Shown one piece after another: positions 17,601 to 24,705 of a stretch of 45,052 bases of DNA. The DNA is taken from contig JABJHO010000053.1 of NCBI GenBank assembly GCA_018661775.1, positions 1 through 45,052 on the forward strand, in the 5' to 3' direction. Every line of letters starts with the position of its first letter. Position 1 is the stretch's first letter. The position numbers were made by a program, and so were the translations under genes. Below the pieces are notes generated by a model. That model searched no databases and was not told the origin of the DNA. It saw nothing but the letters and a program-made list of their open reading frames with translations. Source of the DNA: Candidatus Magasanikiibacteriota bacterium (GTDB taxonomy: Bacteria > Patescibacteriota > Patescibacteriia > Magasanikbacterales > UBA922).

Positions 17601-18173
17601 TTAGGAAAAAGTGATTGACTTGTCTAGTGTTTCTAAAAACCACAAGTTAAGGGTTTCTTTAATACCTTCCACGGTGTCAGGTAGAATAATGCACTCGTCC
17701 TTTATGTAGCAGAGGAACTCATACCAACATTCTTCAACAACATTTTTTTTTGGTGTTGCACCTATTTGAAAATATTTTTCACTTTTATTCGTAAAATCAT
17801 CTTCTGTGTATTCACGCAGCAGAACAAGGTTGTTTTCAAGAGTGAGCATGCCTTCTAAGATAATCTTCAGCTCGTTTAGGGGGCTTAATTTTGTTTGGAT
17901 CAGTTGTGTAACCTTATCCATTTCTGGTCGCCGACTTTTTACAACATATATATGATGGGCCGCAAATTTAAGCGTAGCTCTTAAGGTGTCATCACTTCTC
18001 CAGCTTTGTGGTCGAATTCTTAACTTTTTTTGTCTTTGGAGCGTCTTAATCTTGGTTTTGACAATCCTTTTTTCTGTTGTTAGCATTCTTGCTATAGTTG
18101 ATTTTGATAATCCCAAATCATATAGCGGAATTATATAATCTTCTACAGGCTGTTGGAGTGTTTCACTGTTCAT
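17601..18173 (-). CDS. Unknown protein with N-terminal helix-turn-helix
   Basis: 190 residues from ATG 18173, chosen because AAAGGG lies just upstream; a longer frame to 18224 runs almost to the tRNA. Residues about 12-50 (DYIIPLYDLGLSKSTIARMLTTEKRIVKTKIKTLQRQKKL) read as a helix-turn-helix with a basic recognition helix. The remainder is helical with many charged residues and a Cys-containing stretch near 'EECWYEFLCYIKDECIILP'. A DNA-binding role is inferred from the HTH only. I do not recognise the family. Flanked by tRNA-Glu and tsaD. Confidence 0.6.
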   Translation of the reverse strand: MNSETLQQPVEDYIIPLYDLGLSKSTIARMLTTEKRIVKTKIKTLQRQKKLRIRPQSWRSDDTLRATLKFAAHHIYVVKSRRPEMDKVTQLIQTKLSPLNELKIILEGMLTLENNLVLLREYTEDDFTNKSEKYFQIGATPKKNVVEECWYEFLCYIKDECIILPDTVEGIKETLNLWFLETLDKSITFS

Positions 18174-18239
18174 TTTTTCCCTTTCTTTCTGGGAGTTGTG
18201 CGGTTTAAAAATAAAAGCACTCATCTAAGAGCACTTCTG

Positions 18240-18311
18240 TAGCCCGTAGGGGAATCGAACCCCTGTTCCCAGGATGAAAACCTGATGTCCTAACCACTAG
18301 ACGAACGGGCC
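18240..18311 (-). tRNA. tRNA-Glu (anticodon UUC)
   Basis: Minus strand. Acceptor GGCCCGT (18311-18305) pairs with ACGGGCT (18247-18241), with a G-T first pair; discriminator A at 18240 followed by CA. The anticodon loop TTTTCAT gives TTC. T arm AGGGGTTCGATTCCCCT is canonical. gltX for charging it lies at 36.5 kb. Confidence 0.95.
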
Positions 18312-18415
18312 ATATAGTGAGAATAGTATAAAAAAAATCTGTCTCTTTGTCAAGGATATGTGTGAATGAAACAAAAAAGACAGTTTGTGACTATCTTGAT
18401 ACATCAGCAGAAATA

Positions 18416-18457
18416 GGTTTTTTGTCAATGTATTTTGTGTACTCTTGACAAAAAACC
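18416..18457. repeat. 13-bp perfect inverted repeat across the rplJ -35 box
   Basis: GGTTTTTTGTCAA (18416-18428) and TTGACAAAAAACC (18445-18457), 16 bases apart. The right arm contains the TTGACA of the ribosomal promoter and the left arm contains the same hexamer on the other strand. Confidence 0.7.
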
Positions 18458-18473
18458 CGTATTATTCTATAAT
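18445..18473 (+). promoter_or_regulatory. Promoter of rplJ-rplL, perfect consensus
   Basis: TTGACA (18445-18450), 17-bp spacer, TATAAT (18468-18473). The best promoter match in the window, as expected for ribosomal protein genes. Confidence 0.92.
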
Positions 18474-18480
18474 GACTACA

Positions 18481-18578
18481 AATCACTTACCGCAGACCGT
18501 AGCTCTTGGGCTTTTGCCAAGTTAAATACGCTACCGAGGTACATCTGAGAGTCTTCTCAAAGGTCGAATGTACTATAT
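18481..18578 (+). promoter_or_regulatory. Ribosomal protein L10 leader (L10-L12 autoregulatory element)
   Basis: The leader has the conserved pieces of the L10 leader RNA: CCGCAGACCGTAGC, a CTTGGGC/GCCAAG hairpin, AAGTTAAATA, and CGCTACCGAGG, where GTAGC pairs with GCTAC. A further hairpin GTACAT/ATGTAC encloses GAGA/TCTC (about 18539-18573). L10(L12) binding to this RNA is known to repress the operon. A covariance-model match was not run. Confidence 0.75.
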
Positions 18579-18600
18579 CTGTGGATAACACAGTTTTTTT
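18579..18600 (+). terminator. Attenuator-like terminator in the rplJ leader
   Basis: CTGTG (18579-18583), loop GATAA, CACAG (18589-18593), then T7. It sits between the L10 leader and the rplJ start, so it could be formed or avoided depending on the leader fold. The stem is short (5 bp). Confidence 0.6.
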
Positions 18601-18630
18601 GTTAGGTGATTAAACAAAATATTATATATT

Positions 18631-19152
18631 ATGCCTAAAACAAAGCAACAAAAAGAAAAGGTTGTTGCAGAACTTACAACCGGAATAAAAGAATCCAAAG
18701 CGGTGGTATTTGCCAACATCCAAGGGCTTACTGTGCAAGAAACAGAAGAGCTTCGAGGAAGATGCCGTGAGCAGGGTATTGCATGTGTAGCTGCAAAGAA
18801 AACCTTGGTACGAAAAGCATTGTCTGATGCTGGAATGGATATTGATACCAAAGTATTTGATGGAGGTATTGCTGTATTTGTTGGGAATACCGACGAGGTA
18901 GCTCCGGCACAAGTTGTGGCAAACTTTGCAAAAGATCATAAAATTACTACCATTTTTGGTGGAGTACTCGAGGGAGAATTTATTGATTCAGCAAAAGTAA
19001 CCGCATTGTCTAAACTTCCAAGCAAGCAGCAACTTCTTGGACAACTTGTTGGGACGCTTAATGCACCAGTTTCTGGATTCGTTAATGTTCTTGCGGGAAA
19101 TATCCGTGGTCTTGTAACCGTATTAAACGGTATAAAAGACGCAAAAGCTTAA
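18631..19152 (+). CDS. rplJ: 50S ribosomal protein L10
   Basis: 173 residues, normal length. The N-terminal RNA-binding domain includes AVVFANIQGLTVQETEELRGRCREQG and KKTLVRKAL. The C-terminal helix (about 140-173) docks L7/L12 dimers. It forms the base of the ribosomal stalk. It precedes rplL by 24 bp behind a perfect-consensus promoter and L10 leader, the usual order. Confidence 0.97.
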   Translation: MPKTKQQKEKVVAELTTGIKESKAVVFANIQGLTVQETEELRGRCREQGIACVAAKKTLVRKALSDAGMDIDTKVFDGGIAVFVGNTDEVAPAQVVANFAKDHKITTIFGGVLEGEFIDSAKVTALSKLPSKQQLLGQLVGTLNAPVSGFVNVLAGNIRGLVTVLNGIKDAKA

Positions 19153-19176
19153 ATTATATTGATTAGATAAAAAAAT

Positions 19177-19620
19177 ATGTCAGAAGAAACAAAAGTAGAA
19201 GAAACAAAAGTAGAAGAAACAAAAGCGGTAGAAGTGCCAGCAAAATTCAAATCTCTTGTAGAAGAAATTGAAAAAATGTCTGTATTAGACCTTTCAGAAT
19301 TAGTAACAATCTTAGAAGACAAGTTTGGCGTAAGTGCAGCAGCTCCTGCAATGATGATGGCTGCACCTGGTGGTGCCGCAGCTGGAGGAGAAGCAGCAGC
19401 AGAAGAAAAAACTGAATTTACCGTAGAGTTAACCGAAGCAGGAAGCAGCAAAATCGCTGTTATTAAAGCAGTAAAAGCAGCCACTGGACTTGGGTTGGCT
19501 GATGCAAAAGCATTGGTAGATGGTGCACCAAAAGCTATTAAAGAAAATATACCAAAAGCAGAAGCAGAGGAGCTTCAAAAACAAATTGAAGAAGCAGGTG
19601 GAAAAGTAGAGCTAAAATAA
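19177..19620 (+). CDS. rplL: 50S ribosomal protein L7/L12
   Basis: 147 residues, about 20-25 longer than usual. The extra length is an acidic N-terminal extension with three near-identical KVEET units encoded by a 15-bp tandem repeat (about 19192-19226). The dimerisation domain ([25 protein letters not shown]), an Ala/Gly hinge, and the C-terminal domain ([36 protein letters not shown]) are standard. It recruits translation GTPases. The tandem repeat probably expanded by slippage; its function is unknown. Confidence 0.97.
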   Translation: MSEETKVEETKVEETKAVEVPAKFKSLVEEIEKMSVLDLSELVTILEDKFGVSAAAPAMMMAAPGGAAAGGEAAAEEKTEFTVELTEAGSSKIAVIKAVKAATGLGLADAKALVDGAPKAIKENIPKAEAEELQKQIEEAGGKVELK

Positions 19621-19636
19621 TCACGCTTCAAATAAA

Positions 19637-19664
19637 AAATAACCGGTAAAACGGTTATTTTTTT
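19637..19664. terminator. Terminator after rplL, shared with the convergent gene
   Basis: AAATAACCG (19637-19645), loop, CGGTTATTT (19652-19660), T run to 19664. The stop codon of the convergent gene overlaps its right end. Confidence 0.88.
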
Positions 19665-21789
19665 ATACGGCAATAGGGAAGCGGTATACCGTGTTTGTAT
19701 CAAGAACGTACACAGATTTTTGTTCATAGTCGACAACCATGCTGGTTGGGTTTGCAAACGACTCAGACATAAATTGTGTGATAACATCCCCTTCTTTGTC
19801 GGCCATGATAACACGTTTACCGACAGTATCAAGAATAAAAATGTGCTGTACTTCGTTATATGTCCAAATTTGTGTCCCATGTGTTAAGGGTGGGCTGAGG
19901 TTTTTTATGGTGAACGGTTCTTGTCTGCCACGCACCAGCTTAATAATTTCACCAGTTTCTTTTAAGACGTATATACTACCGTCAATGGTGAGTGAGGTGG
20001 CCTGAGATAGATCTACTGTGTCTTTTATCCACTCCATCCCTTTGTCGTACCCTGTTTGGGTTTCACTGTGTTTATATATTTGGCTTTCGGCGGTGTCAAG
20101 GCTGTATAGCTTCCTGTTATAAATAGAAATATCTGCAATAGTGGCTGTGAGTTTTGGAAAGGAGATGTCTTGAGCAGTCAGACCCTGATCTTCATTTGTG
20201 TATGTGGATAGTGTGTTGTCTTCGGAAATAAATATTACCCTATCTGCCTCCTTGGGTGTGGTTCCTGATAGTATATTTTTTGTGGCAGTTGTCTGCTTTT
20301 TTTCAATATCTTGATTGGGGTTGAGTGTGTAGTATGTTGTGTCTGCCCCAGAAACAATCAGAGTTTCTCCTATTTTCTCTAGGTGGTTTGTTTGTGCCGA
20401 AGGGTGGGCTTCTGAAATGGAGAATAGTGTCTCCGGAGTTATTTGTGTGATTTTTTGTAGCGTACCTAGTAGAGTGGTAATATTATTCTGCAGTTCTTGA
20501 ATGTGTACTTCAGCTTTCGTATTTTTTGGTAGCTGCGCAAACAGAGCGGTGGATTCATCAAGGAGTGTAAGGGCTTTTTCTTCATTATTGTAAATAAGAC
20601 TTGCTTGTGCCGCAGTATATTTATCTGTTATAGCCTGTTCAAGTTGTTTATGTTGCTGCTTCGTTGTGATAATGCGTTCCTGGTGCTTAATAAATGTAAT
20701 GCTGAGTAAAAAAATAGTAACACTAATGAGACAGAGGAAAAAAAGGACTTTGCTAATAGTTGGTAGGGTTTTAATGTATACATTTTTTTCACAGATAACA
20801 TCTTTTACACCATCTACAACAGTCTTTCTTTGTCCGCCGTGGTTTGTGATAAGAAGAAATACGTTTCTGATCATTTTTCCTAAAGTAATGACGATAAGTT
20901 TTGTTAGTAGAATGGTGGTTCGTATAATAAGCACCAACCCCTTGCCAATAAAAATAAGGGTGTTTTCTGTGGGAGAGTAAGATTTTTTGTGCCGATTACC
21001 TTTTGTGTTCCGGAAGAGTGCCTGGGTTGTGTGGGCTTTTTTTTCTGTGTTGTCTTCTTCTCTACCTATGTCTTCTGTGCTCTCGTGTGGTGTTATTGTG
21101 CCTTTGGTAAGAGGTGTGGGTTGTTTTGGTGTGTTCCCATATATAACCATGCCAGCGTATGTATTTTTTTGCCCCTGTTTTTTGCATGATTGGGTAATAT
21201 GAGTGAGTAGTTCGGTTGTTGTTTGCGACTGAATGATAGACAGTAAACCACCTTTTTTTGTGACTGTGTTGCAGGCATTACTTCCTACATATAAGATGTC
21301 TTGGTTACGCAGACTTCCTTCTGAAATGGCGGAAAAAAATTGGCTGTTCGTGTCTGATTCATTATTTTCTCCAAGAGGCATGGTTTGCCATGTGTCTTCT
21401 TTTTTGTAAAAGAGGTGCGCATTGGTGGAATGGTGTGTAGTAAAATACAGTGTGTTTCCTTCTAGGCTTCCCACAAAAAAGTTTACACGTGTTTTTTTAT
21501 TATATTTTTGGTATTGGTATTGTTTGTTCGCCTCTTCAATTGCGTGTTCAAGGCGGCTCCGGTTCTCGTCTTTTTTGGCCTTGCAATAGCTATCTTCCAG
21601 TATGTCTATAAGGGATTGCATGTGTTCAATGTCGTTGTGTTGTGGTTGGGTGAGTTCGCATAATGCAAAAAAGTACCCATGCCCAAGAGGATTTGAGGAT
21701 GGCTCACTAATATTAAGGAGAATATGGGAAGATTGCTTCCCTCTTCCTTCAATAAAGAATTCTTCTAACACAAACATCTGTTCTTTCAT
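19663..21789 (-). CDS. Large membrane protein: PP2C-like N-terminal domain, transmembrane helices, C-terminal beta-propeller
   Basis: 708 residues. Residues 1-230 (ALCELTQPQ..., LEGNTLYFTTHHSTNAHLFYKKEDTWQTMPLGENN, LRNQDILYVGSNACNTV) follow the strand pattern of a PP2C/PPM phosphatase fold, but the acidic metal-binding residues of active PP2C are not evident. A long linker leads to hydrophobic stretches near 280-320 and a clear membrane helix about 345-368. A coiled-coil region follows (about 370-440), then an NHL/YVTN-like propeller (about 455-708, repeated 'SIYVLKETGEI', 'HIFILDTVGKRVIMAD', 'SVYVLDTNTVYRFP'). Role unknown; a membrane-anchored sensor or scaffold is possible. Fold calls are by pattern only. 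Confidence 0.6.
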   Translation of the reverse strand: MKEQMFVLEEFFIEGRGKQSSHILLNISEPSSNPLGHGYFFALCELTQPQHNDIEHMQSLIDILEDSYCKAKKDENRSRLEHAIEEANKQYQYQKYNKKTRVNFFVGSLEGNTLYFTTHHSTNAHLFYKKEDTWQTMPLGENNESDTNSQFFSAISEGSLRNQDILYVGSNACNTVTKKGGLLSIIQSQTTTELLTHITQSCKKQGQKNTYAGMVIYGNTPKQPTPLTKGTITPHESTEDIGREEDNTEKKAHTTQALFRNTKGNRHKKSYSPTENTLIFIGKGLVLIIRTTILLTKLIVITLGKMIRNVFLLITNHGGQRKTVVDGVKDVICEKNVYIKTLPTISKVLFFLCLISVTIFLLSITFIKHQERIITTKQQHKQLEQAITDKYTAAQASLIYNNEEKALTLLDESTALFAQLPKNTKAEVHIQELQNNITTLLGTLQKITQITPETLFSISEAHPSAQTNHLEKIGETLIVSGADTTYYTLNPNQDIEKKQTTATKNILSGTTPKEADRVIFISEDNTLSTYTNEDQGLTAQDISFPKLTATIADISIYNRKLYSLDTAESQIYKHSETQTGYDKGMEWIKDTVDLSQATSLTIDGSIYVLKETGEIIKLVRGRQEPFTIKNLSPPLTHGTQIWTYNEVQHIFILDTVGKRVIMADKEGDVITQFMSESFANPTSMVVDYEQKSVYVLDTNTVYRFPIAV

Positions 21790-21895
21790 AATTTTGACTT
21801 TATTTCACATTATAATTATACTACATTTTACAAGAAATACACAATAAAATCAATATTGTATAATTCTTGCACTATTATTTAGGTTTATAAGAGGT

Positions 21896-22477
21896 ATGCT
21901 TGAACACCTTTTTGGGTCAAAAACACGATATAAATTACTCAAGACGTTTTTCCATGAACCAGGAGAGGCGTTGTTTGTTCGTGAACTGGTTCGTGCAATA
22001 GATGCACAAATTAACGCGGTAAGAAGAGAGTTAGAATTGCTTTGTAATATGGGTATTATTGAGTGTGTCCCCGGAGATGTGAAACAAAAAGGACCTAAAA
22101 AGAAATATTATCAAGTCAATGCGCAATCACTACTTTTTACAGAGTTGCAAGCACTACTCCAAAAGGATAAGGTATTGGGGAAGCAGGAGTTTGTGGAAAC
22201 ATTGCGGCATAAACTGGGAGGAATAGAACTGTTTATACTTTCTGGATGTTTTACGAGTGATACGCGTGCTCCAACCGACATGCTTTTGGTTGGTAATGTT
22301 GAAGAAAAAGTGGTAGAAAAAATTATATCAGACTTTGAGCAACAATTTGATGCACCAATTCGATATACAATAATGACAGGTAATGAATTTAAGGATAGGC
22401 GACATGTCATGGACAAATTTCTCTTTGCTATTTTTGAGGCAAAGCATATAAAAGTTGAAAATCAAGTAGGCGTGTAG
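21896..22477 (+). CDS. Winged-helix regulator with degenerate nucleotidyltransferase-like domain
   Basis: 193 residues. Residues 1-80 form a winged helix (LFGSKTRYKLLKTFFHEPGEALFVRELVRAIDAQINAVRRELELLCNMGII). After a linker, residues about 108-190 (IELFILSGCFTSDTRAPTDMLLVG) have the outline of a minimal nucleotidyltransferase, but the G-S and D-x-D active-site pattern is eroded to SG...TDM, so catalysis is doubtful. AAGAGG lies just before the ATG. Probably a DNA-binding regulator; targets unknown. It starts a compact run with tsaB (5-bp gap) and the exonuclease gene. Confidence 0.65.
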   Translation: MLEHLFGSKTRYKLLKTFFHEPGEALFVRELVRAIDAQINAVRRELELLCNMGIIECVPGDVKQKGPKKKYYQVNAQSLLFTELQALLQKDKVLGKQEFVETLRHKLGGIELFILSGCFTSDTRAPTDMLLVGNVEEKVVEKIISDFEQQFDAPIRYTIMTGNEFKDRRHVMDKFLFAIFEAKHIKVENQVGV

Positions 22478-22482
22478 TTTGT

Positions 22483-22872
22483 ATGTATTTACTCATTGAC
22501 TGCACAACAAAAGATGTTATACGTCTCACTCTTTTTTCTCAAGAGAGTCGTGTTGAGTACATGGCCGAGGGAAGGAACGCAAGACTGTTGTCTCATGTTG
22601 TCTTATTTCTAGACCAAGAATCAGTTGCTCGTGGTGATATTTTTGGTATAGTTGTTGTAGTGGGAGGGGGAAGTTTTTCTAGCACAAGGATTGCCTCTAC
22701 AGTTGCCAACACTTGGGGGTTTGTACAAGATGTCCCAGTTATTGGTGTTTCACAGGAGGGTGTAAAAGATGTTGGGGAGTGTATAAAAAAACTGACCACC
22801 ACACCTTATTATGCCCCGCTTCATCCAACATATAGCGGAGAACCAAACATAGGAAAGAAAAAAAACACATAG
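22483..22872 (+). CDS. tsaB: Shortened TsaB-like subunit of the t6A system
   Basis: 129 residues against about 230 for full TsaB. The N-terminal ASKHA strand pair (MYLLIDCTTKDVIRLTLF), a helix with LLSHVVLFLDQ, and GGGSFSSTRIASTVANTWGF (the GPGSFTGxR region) are preserved. The C-terminal half is missing, replaced by a short basic tail. TsaB is the non-catalytic partner of TsaD, and the retained N-terminal region forms the known TsaD interface. Truncated TsaB proteins are plausible in reduced genomes. There is no downstream frame holding the missing half, so this looks like natural shortening rather than a frameshift. Confidence 0.72.
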   Translation: MYLLIDCTTKDVIRLTLFSQESRVEYMAEGRNARLLSHVVLFLDQESVARGDIFGIVVVVGGGSFSSTRIASTVANTWGFVQDVPVIGVSQEGVKDVGECIKKLTTTPYYAPLHPTYSGEPNIGKKKNT

Positions 22873-22895
22873 TTATATATTTTATTCTACATAGT

Positions 22896-23480
22896 ATGTC
22901 ACGGGAAATTATTTTTGATATAGAGACTATTGGAGATATTCGCGATTTATCTACCATGAAGGTTACGGTTGTTTCTATCTATCAGTATGAGAATGACTCA
23001 TACCGGTCTTTTGAAGAACATGAGCTTGGTGAGCTTTGGCCTATTCTTGAAAGAGGGGAGCGAATAATCGGATATAATTCAGCGCATTTTGACGTGCCTA
23101 TTCTTAATAGATATTACACAGGAGAATTAACGGCTATCCCTCATCTTGATATGTTAAAAATGATTAAGGAATCGGTGGGAAAGCGGTTTAAGCTCAATGA
23201 TTTGGCACAAGCCACGCTTCAAATAGAGAAAAGTGCTGATGGACTTATTGCAATGGAATGGTTTAAACAAGGGAAGGTAGATTTGGTTAAGGAGTACTGT
23301 GAACAAGATGTAAAAGTGACAAAAGAACTCTATGACTTTGGAAGAAAAAACAAGATGCTGTACTATCCAACGCTTACCGGAGAAATTATGCCATTTGCTG
23401 TTAACTTTGAGCCTGTAGTTGTGGCTTCGGGTGAGGGTGGGCAGCAGTCTACCGGCATTAACCTGACACTCCCGTTCTAA
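22896..23480 (+). CDS. DEDD-type 3'-5' exonuclease (RNase H-like fold)
   Basis: 194 residues. Exonuclease motifs in order: IIFDIET (D8, E10), GYNSAHFDVPILNRYY (Exo II), and 'LVKEYCEQDVKVTKELYDFG' (Exo III, with Tyr four residues before the catalytic Asp: DEDDy-like). It resembles predicted PolB-like or YprB-type exonucleases. It would trim DNA or RNA 3' ends in repair or turnover; the substrate is not evident. Ends at a strong terminator shared with the convergent flavoprotein gene. Confidence 0.85.
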   Translation: MSREIIFDIETIGDIRDLSTMKVTVVSIYQYENDSYRSFEEHELGELWPILERGERIIGYNSAHFDVPILNRYYTGELTAIPHLDMLKMIKESVGKRFKLNDLAQATLQIEKSADGLIAMEWFKQGKVDLVKEYCEQDVKVTKELYDFGRKNKMLYYPTLTGEIMPFAVNFEPVVVASGEGGQQSTGINLTLPF

Positions 23481-23495
23481 TGCGGTGAATTAAAA

Positions 23496-23525
23496 AAACC
23501 ATGGACACCACCATGGTTTTTTTAT
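23496..23525. terminator. Bidirectional terminator
   Basis: AAAACCATGG (23496-23505), loop ACACCA, CCATGGTTTT (23512-23521) with more T after. Between the exonuclease and the convergent ferredoxin reductase-like gene. Confidence 0.92.
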
Positions 23526-23535
23526 TACGCATATA

Positions 23536-24222
23536 TTAATATATTTCAAAGACTATATTTTTTGGCGCAATTTCATGAGCAAGGAGCATGCCTCGAACTT
23601 CTTTGACCATTGGCGGACTTCCACATAACATATACCGTGCGTTTGTGTCTATGTACCGAGAAATGTGAGCCGTGACTCTGCTGGCGGTGTATGTGTTGTC
23701 CGTGTGTTTTGGTTGAGATAGTGTAATGGTATAGGTAAAGTTCTTGTGTTTTTTGGCAAGCTGCTTTAATGCTTCTTCCTTGAACACACATTGTTCTTCT
23801 CGAAAACCAACCAACAGGTGCACAGGTTTTTTTCCGCCAGTATAGGTAAGGTACTCGGCCAATACACCAAGTAGTGGTGCGAGCCCTGTTCCTGTACCCA
23901 CAAGAATAAGTGGTGTGTCTACCGTATGAGTAAAGTGGCCAAAAGGTCCGGTAATTGTACATGTATCGCCTGGTTCAAGAGACTGGAAAAGCGAAGACGC
24001 TTTACCACCTGGCCATAGCTTTGCAATATATTCAATATGCGTATCTTGTGGTGCGCTTGCTATTGAGTATGCACGTTTATGGGTGGTGTTTTGTTCGTTA
24101 ATAAGAAACTGGATAAATTGGCCCGCGTCAAATACAAAATTATCTGGTTTTTTAAACAAGAGCGAGAGTATGTTGCTTGCAATTTCCTCTTTTTTTATAA
24201 AAGATATGGTGGTAGTATTCAT
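23536..24222 (-). CDS. Ferredoxin-NADP reductase-like FAD oxidoreductase
   Basis: 228 residues from ATG 24222; a TTG at 24240 is the only further start and lies over the promoter region. FAD-binding domain with RAYSIAS (the RxYS motif) and the conserved Gly-rich loop; NAD(P) domain with LILVGTGTGLAPLLGVL and a C-terminal CGSPPMVKEVRGML. It is of the ferredoxin reductase superfamily that moves electrons between NAD(P)H and ferredoxin or similar carriers. It is divergent from the Fe-S assembly operon and shares its operator, and that operon ends with two ferredoxins. I infer that it supplies electrons for cluster assembly. Confidence 0.88.
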   Translation of the reverse strand: MNTTTISFIKKEEIASNILSLLFKKPDNFVFDAGQFIQFLINEQNTTHKRAYSIASAPQDTHIEYIAKLWPGGKASSLFQSLEPGDTCTITGPFGHFTHTVDTPLILVGTGTGLAPLLGVLAEYLTYTGGKKPVHLLVGFREEQCVFKEEALKQLAKKHKNFTYTITLSQPKHTDNTYTASRVTAHISRYIDTNARYMLCGSPPMVKEVRGMLLAHEIAPKNIVFEIY

Positions 24223-24233
24223 GGGTGGTACAG

Positions 24234-24262
24234 TTGACAAGATTGATATAATGGTATATCAT
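24234..24262 (+). promoter_or_regulatory. Promoter of the Fe-S assembly operon
   Basis: TTGACA (24234-24239), 17-bp spacer, TATCAT (24257-24262). The -10 box lies inside the palindrome at 24251-24267. Confidence 0.8.
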
Positions 24263-24267
24263 ACCAT
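24251..24267. promoter_or_regulatory. Palindromic operator, probably bound by the Rrf2/IscR-like regulator
   Basis: ATGGTAT (24251-24257), centre ATC, ATACCAT (24261-24267): a perfect 7-3-7 palindrome between two divergent genes, covering both -10 boxes. Autoregulation by the adjacent Rrf2 gene is inferred from position. Confidence 0.75.
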
Positions 24268-24286
24268 ATTAGTATGAATTTTGCAA
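24258..24286 (-). promoter_or_regulatory. Divergent promoter of the ferredoxin reductase-like gene
   Basis: Minus strand: TTGCAA (24286-24281), 17-bp spacer, TATGAT (24263-24258). It overlaps the plus-strand promoter by 5 bp at the -10 boxes. Confidence 0.72.
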
Positions 24287-24290
24287 GTAT

Positions 24291-24704
24291 ATGCTCCAAA
24301 TAAGCAAACAAGTCGATTATGCAGTACAATTTCTCCTTTCTTTATCACATATGAAAGAGGGGAGTTATTTGAGCGCCCGAGAGTGTGCTGAGTCTCATGG
24401 GTTTTCTTTTTTATTTCTCCAAAAAATTATTACAAAATTACGCCACTCTGGTCTTGTCGCGGCAAAAAAAGGTGTTTCTGGTGGGTACTATCTTTGCAAG
24501 ACTCCAGAGCAGATTTCACTTAAGAGTATTGTAGAGTCTCTTGAGGGGGAGTATGCGGTAGTTCCTTGTTTGCAACAGATTTCTGCGTGTAAAATAGCCA
24601 CCAAGTGCAAGGCCCCATCGCTTTATGCGGTGATACAGCAAGATATTAGCACTACCATTGAGAAATATACATTAGCTCATATGAATTCTATGATGAGTAA
24701 ATAA
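24291..24704 (+). CDS. Rrf2-family regulator, IscR-like with three cysteines
   Basis: 137 residues. An N-terminal winged helix (ISKQVDYAVQFLLSLSHM, then CAESHGFSFLFLQKIITKLRHSGLV and KKGVSGGYYLCK) is typical of Rrf2. The three Cys expected to hold a 2Fe-2S cluster are C93, C100 and C106 (spacing x6, x5; IscR has a similar trio). It would sense cluster status and repress or activate the Fe-S assembly genes. The ATG is about 22 bases downstream of the predicted transcript start, right after the palindrome. One base separates its stop from the next gene. Confidence 0.92.
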   Translation: MLQISKQVDYAVQFLLSLSHMKEGSYLSARECAESHGFSFLFLQKIITKLRHSGLVAAKKGVSGGYYLCKTPEQISLKSIVESLEGEYAVVPCLQQISACKIATKCKAPSLYAVIQQDISTTIEKYTLAHMNSMMSK

Positions 24705-24705
24705 T

